Part shown: piece by piece, positions 20,027 through 29,715 of the stretch
Position numbering within the stretch: position 1 is the first letter of the stretch
Layout of the letters: every line of letters begins with the position of its first letter
NCBI GenBank assembly: GCA_007134885.1
Contig: SLJX01000019.1
Coordinates: 1 to 58,394 of the forward strand
Source: Halanaerobiaceae bacterium
GTDB lineage: Bacteria; Bacillota; Halanaerobiia; Halanaerobiales; Halarsenatibacteraceae
DNA: 58,394 nt
Direction: 5' to 3'
The notes under the pieces: model-generated
Databases searched by the model: none
What the model was told of the DNA's origin: nothing
The model's input: only the letters and a program-made list of their open reading frames with translations
Position numbers and translations under genes: made by a program

Positions 20027-21355
20027 ATGAATGATCAGCAGGCTCAGGGTGGGATGCTGGACAGTCTATTTAAGCTGAGTCAGCATAATACCACAGTTAA
20101 AACAGAGGTGATTGCCGGCTTTACAACATTTATGACCATGGCCTATATTATATTCGTCAATCCTGATATTCTTAGCGATGCCGGTATGCCCTTTGAAGGG
20201 GTATTTATTGCCACCATAGCCGGTATTATTCTTGGCACTCTAGCGATGGCAGTGCTGACCAACTACCCCTTTGCTCTGGCTTCTGGAATGGGACTCAATG
20301 CTTTCTTTGCCTATTCAGTTGTCATTGGTATGGGAGTTCCCTGGGAAGTTGCTCTCGGGATAATTTTCTTTGAAGGTATATTATTTATCATTTTGAGTGT
20401 GACTCCGATCCGGGAGATGATTGTCAATGCCATTCCGATGTGTCTCAAGACCGGGATTTCAACCGGTATCGGTCTTTTTATCGCCTTTATTGGTTTTGGC
20501 AATGCCGGCTTTGTAGAGCCCTATGAGGCCACCTTTGTTGAGGTGGGCGAGATACTTACCGGTACCGGTCTGGTAGCCATGGTGGGCCTTGTTGTGACCG
20601 GTATTCTTTATGCTCTTAAGATTAAGGGGGCTCTTCTCTGGGGCATCATAGTTGCAACCCTTTTTGGTTTTATTCCCGGTATTACCGAAATGCCTGAGGC
20701 TGTATTCCAGATGCCTTCCATGGGTGACTGGGGGCAGGTTTTTTTCCAGCTGGAGATCAGAGCAGTTTTTGATCTCGGTTTGATTGCGGTTATACTTTCC
20801 TTTCTTTTTGTTGATCTTTTTGACACCGCAGGAACTCTGGTGGGAGTAAGCCAGCAGGCCGGTTATCTTGATGAAGATGGCAATCTGCCCAAGGCCAGCC
20901 GGGCTTTGCTGGCAGATGCCATTGGAACCACCGGGGGCGCGCTCTTCGGCACTAGTACCGTTACCACCTATATTGAATCTGCTGCCGGGGTTGCCGAAGG
21001 AGGTCGGACCGGTTTAACCGGTGTGGTTACAGCCTTTCTCTTTTTCCTCTCCCTCTTTTTCATGCCGCTGGTTGGGATGGTTCCCTCGGCTGCCACTGCT
21101 CCGGCTTTGATTATTGTGGGAACAATGATGATGACCAATATTACCAGTCTGGACTGGGATGATTATACCGAGATACTGCCGGCCTTCATGACAATGGTTT
21201 CCATGCCCTTCATGTATTCAATTTCGGATGGAATTGCCATTGGTTTTATTGTCTATCCCCTGATAAAGCTCTTTACCGGCCAGGGGGAAGATGTTCACTG
21301 GCTGGTCTATACTCTGGGAGTAATTTTCGTGGCCTACTTTGTTTTTCTGGCCTAG
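20027..21355 (+). CDS. NCS2 family (AzgA/PbuG-like) purine permease
   Basis: TEVIAGFTTFMTMAYIIFVNPDIL; GMGLNAFFAY; LLADAIGTTGGALFGTSTVTTYIESAAGVAEGGRTGLT. Confidence 0.92.
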   Translation: MNDQQAQGGMLDSLFKLSQHNTTVKTEVIAGFTTFMTMAYIIFVNPDILSDAGMPFEGVFIATIAGIILGTLAMAVLTNYPFALASGMGLNAFFAYSVVIGMGVPWEVALGIIFFEGILFIILSVTPIREMIVNAIPMCLKTGISTGIGLFIAFIGFGNAGFVEPYEATFVEVGEILTGTGLVAMVGLVVTGILYALKIKGALLWGIIVATLFGFIPGITEMPEAVFQMPSMGDWGQVFFQLEIRAVFDLGLIAVILSFLFVDLFDTAGTLVGVSQQAGYLDEDGNLPKASRALLADAIGTTGGALFGTSTVTTYIESAAGVAEGGRTGLTGVVTAFLFFLSLFFMPLVGMVPSAATAPALIIVGTMMMTNITSLDWDDYTEILPAFMTMVSMPFMYSISDGIAIGFIVYPLIKLFTGQGEDVHWLVYTLGVIFVAYFVFLA

Positions 21356-21370
21356 TTTTTCTGCTAAGAA

Positions 21371-21430
21371 AAACCGGCCAGCGGAAGACAGGCCCCCAGG
21401 GTCTGGTTTCCGCTGGTTTTACTTTTTGTC
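21371..21430 (+). terminator. Rho-independent terminator after the NCS2 permease
   Basis: CCAGCGGAA (21378-21386) / TTCCGCTGG (21408-21416) perfect 9-bp stem with inner AGAC/GTCT pairing, then TTTTACTTTTT. Confidence 0.8.
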
Positions 21431-21707
21431 TGTATTTTCAATTAAAACCACAGGGTAGAAGCTTTTTGCTCTGCTCTGCCTTATTTTGTTGGAGGCAAAA
21501 AGGGCTTGAAAAAAAGGAGACTTTCTGCTAATCTAGAAATAATCTTGAAACATGATTTAATCAGGACTGCAATTATATATTTTTTCTAAACCTGCCGAAC
21601 AATTTTTGTCAAGGAGACAGGAAGACCATCAGGCAGAATTCAGCCAGAATAATTAAAAGCAGAATTATGAAGCTGGATAAAGTCCGGAACACAGGAGGTA
21701 GAATATT

Positions 21708-23252
21708 TTGCAGGATAAAGTCGATGACCTTAAAGCCAGACAAGAGAAGATCAAAAAGGGCGGGGGAGAGAAAAAAATTGCCCGCCAGCATGATAAGGGC
21801 AAGTATACCGCCCGGGAAAGACTTGATATGATGCTGGATGAGGGAAGTTTTCAGGAGATCGGGATGTTTGTTAAGCACAGGGTTCAGGACCTGGGCCTGG
21901 ATGAAAAGGAAATCCCGGGAGAGGGAGTGGTGACCGGCCGGGGCACGATCGAAGGCCGGAATGTTTTTGTTTTTGCCCAGGATTTTACCGCTATGGGCGG
22001 TTCGCTGGGCGAGATGCATGCCAAAAAAATCTGGAAAATTATGGACATGGCCGAAAAGGCGGGAGCTCCTATAATCGGCCTTAATGACTCCGGGGGAGCC
22101 CGGATTCAGGAGGGAGTCCATTCTCTGGCTGGTTATGGCGGGATTTTCTTCCGTAATTCCCGTAACTCCGGAATTATTCCTCAGCTGTCAGCTATTCTGG
22201 GCCCCTGTGCCGGAGGGGCGGTTTATTCCCCAGCTCTGACTGATTTTGTCTTTATGGTGGACAAAACCAGCAAGATGTTTATCACCGGACCTCAGGTTAT
22301 TAAATCAGTGACGGGGGAAGAGGTCTCTGCGGAAGAGCTGGGAGGAGGAATGGCCCACAATCAGCTCAGTGGCGTGGCTCATTTTCTGGACCAGGATGAA
22401 GAGTCCTGTTTTGCCAGAATCAAAAAGCTGCTGAGTTTTTTGCCTGATAATCACCTGGAATCTCCGCCCTTTGTTGAAAACGACGACCCCCTGGATCGGA
22501 CTTCCCGGGAGCTCAGATCAATTGTTCCGGAAAAACCCAACAAATCTTATGATATCAGAGATGTTATCCAGGAGGTTATCGACTCGGGAGATTTTCTGGA
22601 AGTTCAGCCTCATTTTGCTGCCAACATTGTGATTGGTTTTGGCAGGCTGGGAGGTCACAGTATCGGGATAATTGCCAATCAGCCAAAGTTTAAGGCTGGC
22701 TGTCTGGACATAGATTCTTCTGATAAAGCAGCCCGCTTCATTCGTTTCTGCGATGCCTTTAATCTGCCTATCTTAACCTTTACCGATGTCCCCGGTTACC
22801 TACCGGGCGTCGAGCAGGAACACGGTGGAGTAATCAGGCATGGAGCCAAGCTGTTATATGCCTACAGCGAAGCCACCGTGCCCAAGCTGAATGTAATTGT
22901 CCGCAAAGCTTACGGAGGAGCTTACATAGCCATGAGCAGCGGTCATCTGGGGGGAGATTATGTCCTGGCCTGGCCTACCGCCGAAATTGCAGTGATGGGA
23001 CCTCAGGGAGCGGCCAATATCATCTTCCGCCGGGAAATTAAAGCTGCCGATGATCCTGAAGAAGTTCGCCAACAGAAGGTGGATGAATACCGGGAAAGCT
23101 TTGCCAATCCCTATCAGGCTGCAGCCCAGGGCTATGTGGATGATGTCATTGAACCTGAAAATACTAGGCCCGAGCTGATCCGGAGTCTGGAGTCTATCAA
23201 GGACAAGCGCGAGGAGCTCAAGCCCAAAAAACATGGTAATTTCCCGGTATAA
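21708..23252 (+). CDS. mmdA: Acyl-CoA carboxyltransferase (methylmalonyl-CoA decarboxylase alpha / propionyl-CoA carboxylase beta-like)
   Basis: KYTARERLDMMLDEGSFQEIG; DSGGARIQEGV; FTDVPGYLPGVEQEHGG; RKAYGGAYIAMSSGHLG. TTG start after aggagg. Confidence 0.9.
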   Translation: MQDKVDDLKARQEKIKKGGGEKKIARQHDKGKYTARERLDMMLDEGSFQEIGMFVKHRVQDLGLDEKEIPGEGVVTGRGTIEGRNVFVFAQDFTAMGGSLGEMHAKKIWKIMDMAEKAGAPIIGLNDSGGARIQEGVHSLAGYGGIFFRNSRNSGIIPQLSAILGPCAGGAVYSPALTDFVFMVDKTSKMFITGPQVIKSVTGEEVSAEELGGGMAHNQLSGVAHFLDQDEESCFARIKKLLSFLPDNHLESPPFVENDDPLDRTSRELRSIVPEKPNKSYDIRDVIQEVIDSGDFLEVQPHFAANIVIGFGRLGGHSIGIIANQPKFKAGCLDIDSSDKAARFIRFCDAFNLPILTFTDVPGYLPGVEQEHGGVIRHGAKLLYAYSEATVPKLNVIVRKAYGGAYIAMSSGHLGGDYVLAWPTAEIAVMGPQGAANIIFRREIKAADDPEEVRQQKVDEYRESFANPYQAAAQGYVDDVIEPENTRPELIRSLESIKDKREELKPKKHGNFPV

Positions 23253-23292
23253 CCAGCTTTTTTGGGAAAAGGCCTGTCTAAGGAGGTAACTA

Positions 23293-23742
23293 ATGACACC
23301 GTTAGAGTTAATTCAGGATCCAGAGGCCATGGCCGGGATGACAGTGGGAGAACTTTTAACTGCCGGCCTGCAGATTGCCATAGTTGGTATGCTGATAGTC
23401 TTTGTTCTGCTGCTTATTTTGCTGGCAGCTGTAAAACTAATTGAGAAAATATATTACCGGGACAGGGAACTGCCTCGGTCTGAAAGGAAGCAGGCAGCCG
23501 GAGAGAGAGGAAGCATACCGGACTCACCAGCCGGAGAACCGGCTGCCGCCGAAGAAGCCGGAGAGTCAGGGCTGTCCGGGCAGAAGGTAGCCGCTATTGT
23601 CGGGGCCCTGATGGTTTTTTGCGGCGACAGCGGGAAAAAATATAAAATACTGAGGGTCAAGAAGCTGAACAGGGCCTCGGGCTGGCAGCAAAAATCGCGC
23701 AGTCAGGAATATCATCAGCTGCAAGGGAGGAGCAAGTCATGA
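23293..23742 (+). CDS. OadG-family small membrane subunit (delta/gamma) of Na+-translocating decarboxylase
   Basis: One N-terminal TM segment ([26 protein letters not shown]), operon position. Confidence 0.75.
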   Translation: MTPLELIQDPEAMAGMTVGELLTAGLQIAIVGMLIVFVLLLILLAAVKLIEKIYYRDRELPRSERKQAAGERGSIPDSPAGEPAAAEEAGESGLSGQKVAAIVGALMVFCGDSGKKYKILRVKKLNRASGWQQKSRSQEYHQLQGRSKS

Positions 23743-24158
23743 AGAAAAAGTTTCGCATAACAGTGGATGGTGAAAGTTACGAAGTTGAAGTAGAAGAAAT
23801 AGCGGCAGATACCGGGGATTCTGATATCAGCTCTGCCGGACCGGTTAAAGAAAAGCCAGCACCCAAGCCCTCTTCCTCTGCTGAAAGCACTGCTGCCAGT
23901 AGCAAATCAAAATCTGCCGGCAGGCGGCAGACTGCTTCAGGGGGAGACGGCCAGGTGGAAGCTCCCATGTCGGGCAAGGTGCTGGAGCTCAAGGTTGCTG
24001 AAGGAGAAGAGGTGGCTGCCGGCGATTTGATTCTGGTGCTGGAAGCCATGAAAATGGAAAATGAAATCTATGCCCCCCGGGCTGGTTCGATAAAAAATAT
24101 TGCTGTGTCTGATGGAGATACTGTAGATGCAGGCGATCTGCTTATGGAGATTGAATAA
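23739..24158 (+). CDS. mmdC: Biotin carboxyl carrier protein subunit (mmdC/gcdC-like)
   Basis: C-terminal [11 protein letters not shown] biotinylation motif; Ala/Ser/Pro-rich linker. Confidence 0.92.
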   Translation: MKKKFRITVDGESYEVEVEEIAADTGDSDISSAGPVKEKPAPKPSSSAESTAASSKSKSAGRRQTASGGDGQVEAPMSGKVLELKVAEGEEVAAGDLILVLEAMKMENEIYAPRAGSIKNIAVSDGDTVDAGDLLMEIE

Positions 24159-24183
24159 CCGGTCGGCAAAGGAGGAAAATTAA

Positions 24184-25314
24184 TTGCTGGATGTCCTACA
24201 GGAGTTTTTTGCTATTTCAGGAGTTGGGGAAATTAGTCTGGCTGAAATTATCATGCTATTCATAGCTCTGGTTCTTTTATATCTGGGTATTGGGAAAAGA
24301 TTTGAACCCCTGCTATTAGTTCCAATCGGTTTTGGCATGCTGCTGGTGAATCTGCCTCTGACAGGACTAATGCAGGAACCTCTCAACGGTCAGCCAGGAG
24401 GTCTTTTCTATTATTTCTATCAGGGTAATGCTCTGGGAATTTTTCCGCCCCTGATTTTTCTGGGAGTGGGAGCTCTGACTGATTTTGGACCTTTAATTGC
24501 CAATCCCAAAAGCCTGCTGCTGGGAGCAGCGGCTCAGTTTGGCATTTTTATGACCTTTATTGGTGCGATTTTGCTGGGTTTTACCGGGTTTGAAGCTGCT
24601 TCTATCGGAATAATCGGGGGAGCTGACGGTCCCACGGCGATTTATATTTCTTCCCTGCTGGCCCCGGAATACCTGGGGGCTATCGCCATCGCCGCCTATT
24701 CTTACATGGCTCTGGTGCCGATAATTCAGCCTCCTATAATGAAGCTTTTAACCAGTGAAGAGGAAAGAAAAATTGAAATGCAGCAGCTCCGTCCGGTCTC
24801 CGGAAAGGAAAAGGTCATTTTCCCGGTAATGGTTTCCCTGATTGTGGTGCTGCTGGTGCCGGCTTCCGCTCCCCTGGTGGGCATGCTGATGCTGGGCAAT
24901 CTTTTCCGGGTGGCCGGAGTGGTCGACAGGTTAAGTGAAGCAGCTCAAAACGCCATTGTCAACACCGTGACAATTTTTCTGGGAGTAGCGGTGGGAGCCA
25001 GTGCTTCAGCTGAGAGATTTTTGCAGACCGATACCCTGCAGATTTTGCTGCTGGGAGTGCTGGCTTTTGCCTTCGGAACAGCCACCGGTTTGATTCTGGC
25101 CAAGATCATGAATTATTTTACCAGAACTAAAATAAACCCCCTGATCGGCGCTGCCGGAGTTTCGGCGGTACCGATGGCTGCCCGGGTAGTCCAGAAGGTA
25201 GGCCGGGATGCCAATCCCAATAACTTTTTGCTGATGCATGCCATGGGGCCTAATGTCGCCGGGGTAATTGGCTCGGCTGTAGCTGCCGGGGTGATGCTTT
25301 CGATCTTTGGTTGA
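24184..25314 (+). CDS. mmdB: Na+-transporting (methylmalonyl-CoA/oxaloacetate) decarboxylase beta subunit
   Basis: Polytopic; [61 protein letters not shown]. Confidence 0.92.
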   Translation: MLDVLQEFFAISGVGEISLAEIIMLFIALVLLYLGIGKRFEPLLLVPIGFGMLLVNLPLTGLMQEPLNGQPGGLFYYFYQGNALGIFPPLIFLGVGALTDFGPLIANPKSLLLGAAAQFGIFMTFIGAILLGFTGFEAASIGIIGGADGPTAIYISSLLAPEYLGAIAIAAYSYMALVPIIQPPIMKLLTSEEERKIEMQQLRPVSGKEKVIFPVMVSLIVVLLVPASAPLVGMLMLGNLFRVAGVVDRLSEAAQNAIVNTVTIFLGVAVGASASAERFLQTDTLQILLLGVLAFAFGTATGLILAKIMNYFTRTKINPLIGAAGVSAVPMAARVVQKVGRDANPNNFLLMHAMGPNVAGVIGSAVAAGVMLSIFG

Positions 25315-25503
25315 GAGCTTTATAAACCTGAATAAGGCTTAATGAAGCTGAATAAAATTGCAGATGAGAGGTAAAAAATTGCGCAGGAGAGTCAAATAAG
25401 ACTGGCAGATGAGTTACGGAGGCAGCAGTTTTTTCTCAAAGTTTTTCAATTTCAGATTTGCGGACAGGTTTGAATTTATTATGATACCTGAAAGGGCAGC
25501 GAG

Positions 25504-26355
25504 GTGATGAGAATGGAGGTTTATGCCCTGATAGGGCCCAGCGGCAGCGGAAAAAGCCATCGGGCCAGGGTTTTAGCCTATGATTACGGGATACCTTTAA
25601 TTTTAGATGATGGTCTCCTGATTAAAGAGGGTAAAATACTGGCCGGCAGATCGGCTAAAAGAGAGAACAGCAGGCTTGCTGCCATCAAAAGGGCAATTTT
25701 TCATGATGAAAACCACCGGGAGGAGGTCTGCCAGGCTATTGAGAACAGCGGAGCAGAGAGAATTTTAATTCTGGGAACTTCCCTGGAAATGGTGGAAAAG
25801 ATTGTGGAACAGCTGGAGCTGACGGGGATCAATACTACCATTATGATTGATGAAATTGCCAGTCCAGACGAAATTGAGAGGGCAATTTCGGTTCGGAAAA
25901 GAGAGGGCAAACATGTAATTCCCGTACCCAAAATTGAAGTAAGAAAGCAGTTCCTGGGTTATTTTACCGATTCCCTTAGAGTTTTATTCAACCGGGAACA
26001 GAATGATTTAAGTCGGGAAAGCTCAATTGTCCGGGCCCGTTTCAGCTATCTCGGCAATCTAATAGTCTATAATAAGGTATTTCGGGATACAGTCCTTTAT
26101 TTAACCAGTCAGTATGAGGGGATTGCCTACCTCCGAAATGTAGGGATAATCAAGCGAGAGGAAGGGCTGCTCTTTGAGATCAATCTGGTGGCCCGCTATG
26201 GCTATGATTTTCCCACCTATCTGGAGGAATACCGCCAACAGCTGGCGGCTGAAATGGAAAATTTTGCTGGAATTAATGTCTTAAAGATAGATCTGGAAAT
26301 AGCCGGTATGGAGGTTGAGGAAGATGATTTCAGCAGTAGTGCTGGCAGCTGGTGA
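25504..26355 (+). CDS. P-loop protein with C-terminal Asp23/Gls24-like domain, unknown function
   Basis: Walker A GPSGSGKSH; C-terminal IVYNKVFRDTVLYLTSQYEGIAYLRNVGI...GLLFEINLVARYGYDFPTYLEEYRQQLAAEMENFAGINVLKIDLEIAGMEV resembles the Asp23 (DUF322) pattern. Confidence 0.6.
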   Translation: MMRMEVYALIGPSGSGKSHRARVLAYDYGIPLILDDGLLIKEGKILAGRSAKRENSRLAAIKRAIFHDENHREEVCQAIENSGAERILILGTSLEMVEKIVEQLELTGINTTIMIDEIASPDEIERAISVRKREGKHVIPVPKIEVRKQFLGYFTDSLRVLFNREQNDLSRESSIVRARFSYLGNLIVYNKVFRDTVLYLTSQYEGIAYLRNVGIIKREEGLLFEINLVARYGYDFPTYLEEYRQQLAAEMENFAGINVLKIDLEIAGMEVEEDDFSSSAGSW

Positions 26356-26947
26356 AGGCAGCCGGATGGGCCGGTTGAAGCAGCTGCTTCCCTGGGGAGA
26401 TAAAACTGTGCTCGGCACTGTGGTTTCCAATCTGCATCAATCGACTCTGGATGGTGAGATAAGAGTGGTGATTGGCTGCCAGGCCGAGCGAATAAGAAGT
26501 GAGCTGGCAGATGAGCTGCCGGAAAGGGTTAAGATGCTTGAAAATAATGAATATCAGCGGGGGATGTTCAGCAGTGTCCTAGCCGGCCTGAAAAACCTGC
26601 CGGCTGAAACTTCCGGCCTGCTTTTTATGCTGGCTGACCAACCCCTGGTCACAGCAGATATTTATAATAAGCTTTTACAAAAATTTCGAAAGGAACAGCC
26701 CCTGCTGCTGGTGCCGAGCTATCAAAATAGGAGAGGGCATCCCCTGTTAATTCAATCCAGCCTGATTCCTGAAATTTATGCCCTGGCCCAGGGCAAAAGT
26801 GAACCGGAGGGGGGCTTGAGAACTCTGCTGGAGAATTATTCTCAGGAGATTGAATATCTGGAGTTTGACAGGAAGTCTGTACTGATCGACCTTGATTATC
26901 AGGAAGATTATCAAAAATATGTTCCGGGACAGACCAATCATGATTAA
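26324..26947 (+). CDS. mocA: MocA-like molybdenum cofactor cytidylyltransferase (YgfJ-like, SDMH maturation)
   Basis: ISAVVLAAGEGSRMGRLKQLLPW nucleotidyltransferase motif; MLADQPLV. ATG 26324 preferred over TTG 26315. Confidence 0.85.
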   Translation: MISAVVLAAGEGSRMGRLKQLLPWGDKTVLGTVVSNLHQSTLDGEIRVVIGCQAERIRSELADELPERVKMLENNEYQRGMFSSVLAGLKNLPAETSGLLFMLADQPLVTADIYNKLLQKFRKEQPLLLVPSYQNRRGHPLLIQSSLIPEIYALAQGKSEPEGGLRTLLENYSQEIEYLEFDRKSVLIDLDYQEDYQKYVPGQTNHD

Positions 26948-27809
26948 GAGACTTAAAGATATCTGGAAAATAAAGAGAGGTGAAGCTGTCTGGCTGGTGG
27001 GAGCTGGGGGTAAAACCGGGACCTTAAATCGGCTGGCCCGGGATTTTTCCTATCACCAGGTTGTTTATACTTCAACTACTGCTCTGCTCAGGCCGGCCGG
27101 TTTGCCCCACAGCCTGGCAGTCTGCTCCAGCAGGGCAGAATTTTTTTCTGTTCTAGCCTCCTATCGACGGCGGCAGACGACAGAGATTTTGGTCCCGGCA
27201 GTCAGGAAAGTTAGCAGGTGGCCGGGAGATAAAAAGAAAGCAAAAATTAAGGGACTGCCGGTGGAGTGGATTACCTCGGCGGTACAGAGATTTCCGGAGT
27301 TAGTATTTTTAGTTGAGGCCGATGGAGCCGGGAATCGCTCCTGCAAGGCCCCGGCGGAGTGGGAGCCTGTCCTGCCGGCAAACCCGGAAACTTTACTTCT
27401 GGTTCAGGGTCTTTCCGGAGCGGGGAAGCCCATCAGCAGCAGGATCTGCCACCGGGCGGGGATAATCAGTTCCGGTACGGGCAGCCGGTATTTAAACTTA
27501 AGGGTTTACCGGGAGCTTTTTACCGGCAGACAGTGGTATGGAGAGAATCTTGAAGCTGCCGGCCGGGTTTATCTGCTGCTGTCCCAGGCAACTAGAAACC
27601 GGCAGAAGCTGGCAGCAGAGCTGGTCGCTGAACTGATTAAAGAGATAGATCGGAAAGAGGATTCCTGCCTCTCCAGTGTAAAGGGAATTACTGTAATTGA
27701 CTATTGCACTGTGCTAGAATGGCTCTATCATCTGGAAATCAGGAAGGATGGTTGCAGGTGGCTGAAGCTAAATTTCAAATCAAAGAGAATATCAGCCCGC
27801 GGGTGCTGA
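26940..27809 (+). CDS. yqeC: Selenium-dependent hydroxylase accessory protein YqeC
   Basis: WLVGAGGKTGTLNRLAR P-loop; VEADGAGNRSCKAPAEWEPV. ATG 26940 overlaps the mocA-like stop. Confidence 0.85.
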   Translation: MIKRLKDIWKIKRGEAVWLVGAGGKTGTLNRLARDFSYHQVVYTSTTALLRPAGLPHSLAVCSSRAEFFSVLASYRRRQTTEILVPAVRKVSRWPGDKKKAKIKGLPVEWITSAVQRFPELVFLVEADGAGNRSCKAPAEWEPVLPANPETLLLVQGLSGAGKPISSRICHRAGIISSGTGSRYLNLRVYRELFTGRQWYGENLEAAGRVYLLLSQATRNRQKLAAELVAELIKEIDRKEDSCLSSVKGITVIDYCTVLEWLYHLEIRKDGCRWLKLNFKSKRISARGC

Positions 27810-28600
27810 TTAAGGGCGGGGGAGACCTTGCTAGTGGGGTGGCCTATCGGCTTCACCGGACCGGCTGGCAGATTTTAATCGTGGAAAAAGATCAGCCTCT
27901 GGCTGTGAGAAGAACTGTTTCCTATGCCACTGCAATTTACCAGGATGAAATCAAAATAGAGGGCCTGACAGCCCGCCGGGTTGAGAATATTAGAGAATGC
28001 CTGAAAGTCCAAAAACAGGGGGAAATTGCTGTGGTGCCGCTCTCCCGGGCTGGCGGGATTGTATCCTCTTATCGCCATCAGGTCCTGGTTGACGGTAGAA
28101 TGCTGAAGGATTCAGTGGGAACCGATCGGAAAGATGCCCGTCTGGTTATTGGCCTGGGTCCAGGTTTTATAGCGGGGGAGAACTGTGATGCTGCAGTGGA
28201 AACCTGCCGGGGGCATTTTCTGGGACGGACCCTCTACTGGGGTTCAACTGCACCTGATACCGGAGAGCCCGGTGAGGTGCTGGGATACAGTCAGGAAAGA
28301 GTTTATCATGCTCCCCGGAGAGGTGTTTTTCGAACCGAGCGCCGGATAGGAGAAAAGGTTCAACCTGGAGATATAATTGGTTACCTGGAGGAGCAGCCTG
28401 TTAAGGTCAAGATTGCCGGAATTATCAGGGGCTTGCTTCCCGGAGGTCTAAAGGTAAGCAGGGGGACCAAACTGGCAGACATTGATCCCCGCAATGATCC
28501 CGAGCACTGTCTCCATATTTCTGACAAATCTCTGGCTGTGGCCGGCGGGGTTCTGGAGGCTGTCTTCAGCTGGCTGACAAAAAACGAAACTTTTGCCTGA
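27704..28600 (+). CDS. yqeB: YqeB family SDMH system protein (EF2563-type)
   Basis: RVLIKGGGDLASGVAYRLHRTGWQILIVEKDQPLAVRRTVSYATAIY; GLGPGFIAGENCDAAVETCRGHFLGR. True start probably downstream of 27704. Confidence 0.87.
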   Translation: MHCARMALSSGNQEGWLQVAEAKFQIKENISPRVLIKGGGDLASGVAYRLHRTGWQILIVEKDQPLAVRRTVSYATAIYQDEIKIEGLTARRVENIRECLKVQKQGEIAVVPLSRAGGIVSSYRHQVLVDGRMLKDSVGTDRKDARLVIGLGPGFIAGENCDAAVETCRGHFLGRTLYWGSTAPDTGEPGEVLGYSQERVYHAPRRGVFRTERRIGEKVQPGDIIGYLEEQPVKVKIAGIIRGLLPGGLKVSRGTKLADIDPRNDPEHCLHISDKSLAVAGGVLEAVFSWLTKNETFA

Positions 28601-28617
28601 AGGAGGCAGATAATTAG

Positions 28618-29382
28618 ATGACTCTCAAGTTTTTTTCCAAGATAGAGGAGCATCTGGCTGCCGGTAAATCCGGGGTGCTCCTGACCGTAATAGCGGCTGA
28701 TTTTCTAGAGGAAACATCAGATCTCCAGCCCGGTGATAAAGTTATACTGTTTCGGGACGAGATTCAGTCTAATCGCAGGCTGAAGCGGGAAGTTAAGGAT
28801 TTTTTAAGGAACAAGTTGGGAGATATTGATGAGTTTTTCTCTCCCGGTCTGGAAAGCTATCAGCTACCTTCCGGAGACCGGCTGGAGGTTTTTCTGGAGC
28901 CCCTGGAGCAGAAACCCCGGCTCTTTATCTTTGGGGCCGGCCATGTGGCTCAGGAGCTGGCCCGAATGGCTGACCTGGTTGATTTTCGAGTTAAAGTTAT
29001 TGATGAGAGAAAGGAATTTGCCTGCCGGGAGAACTTTCCCCGGGCTGAAGGGATCCACAGTCAGCCCTTTGCCGAATTTCTCAGGGATTATCAGGCCCGC
29101 TCCGGTGATTATCTGGTAATTGTCACCCGGGGTCATCAATATGATTATGAAGTGTTAAAGTCAGTAGTTAGAGAAGACTGGAGCTATCTGGGAATGATAG
29201 GCAGCCAGCGAAAGGTTGACCTGATTTTTTCTGAACTTGAACAGGAGATTGATCTATCCCGGGAAAGAATTGCTAAAATTGATGCTCCCATTGGCATAGA
29301 AATTGGCAGTGAAACACCGGCTGAAATTGCAGTATCAATTACTGCCAGCCTGATTAAGACAAGGAGGCTCACCCATGGATAG
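28618..29382 (+). CDS. xdhC: XdhC/CoxI family protein with C-terminal Rossmann domain
   Basis: RLFIFGAGHVAQELARMADLVDFRVKVIDERKEFA; YLGMIGSQRKV; APIGIEIGSETPAEIAVSI. Confidence 0.85.
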   Translation: MTLKFFSKIEEHLAAGKSGVLLTVIAADFLEETSDLQPGDKVILFRDEIQSNRRLKREVKDFLRNKLGDIDEFFSPGLESYQLPSGDRLEVFLEPLEQKPRLFIFGAGHVAQELARMADLVDFRVKVIDERKEFACRENFPRAEGIHSQPFAEFLRDYQARSGDYLVIVTRGHQYDYEVLKSVVREDWSYLGMIGSQRKVDLIFSELEQEIDLSRERIAKIDAPIGIEIGSETPAEIAVSITASLIKTRRLTHG

Positions 29383-29710
29383 AGAAATTATCAGCAAAAT
29401 CCAGGAAACCGCCCGGGAGAGAACTCCCGTAGTGCTGGCAACTGTTATCCGATCCTCCGGTTCGGCTCCCCGCAGTGCTGGAGCCAGAATGCTGATCTGG
29501 CAGGATGGCACGATTAATGGAACAATCGGGGGAGGACCTCTGGAAGGTGAGATTATAGCTAAAGCCGTGGAACTGCTGGAGAACAAAAATGATAAACCCG
29601 ACAGATATCATTTTGACTTAAGCAACCAGGATGTAGCTTCTGCCGGAGGAGTCTGCGGGGGACAGGTAGAGGTTTTTCTGGAGCCTCTGCTTTTCAGAGA
29701 GGAGAGTTAA
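29375..29710 (+). CDS. Stand-alone XdhC N-terminal domain protein
   Basis: TPVVLATVIRSSGSAPRSAGARMLIWQDGTINGTIGGGPLEGEI typical of the XdhC_CoxI domain; only 111 aa. Confidence 0.85.
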   Translation: MDREIISKIQETARERTPVVLATVIRSSGSAPRSAGARMLIWQDGTINGTIGGGPLEGEIIAKAVELLENKNDKPDRYHFDLSNQDVASAGGVCGGQVEVFLEPLLFREES

Positions 29711-29715
29711 ATAGA

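Noticed and set aside
29380-29382. TAG ending the xdhC-like gene as another Pyl codon
   Set aside because: The upstream protein is already complete for the family and readthrough gives a short sequence with no homology-like features; the overlapping next gene starts in another frame.
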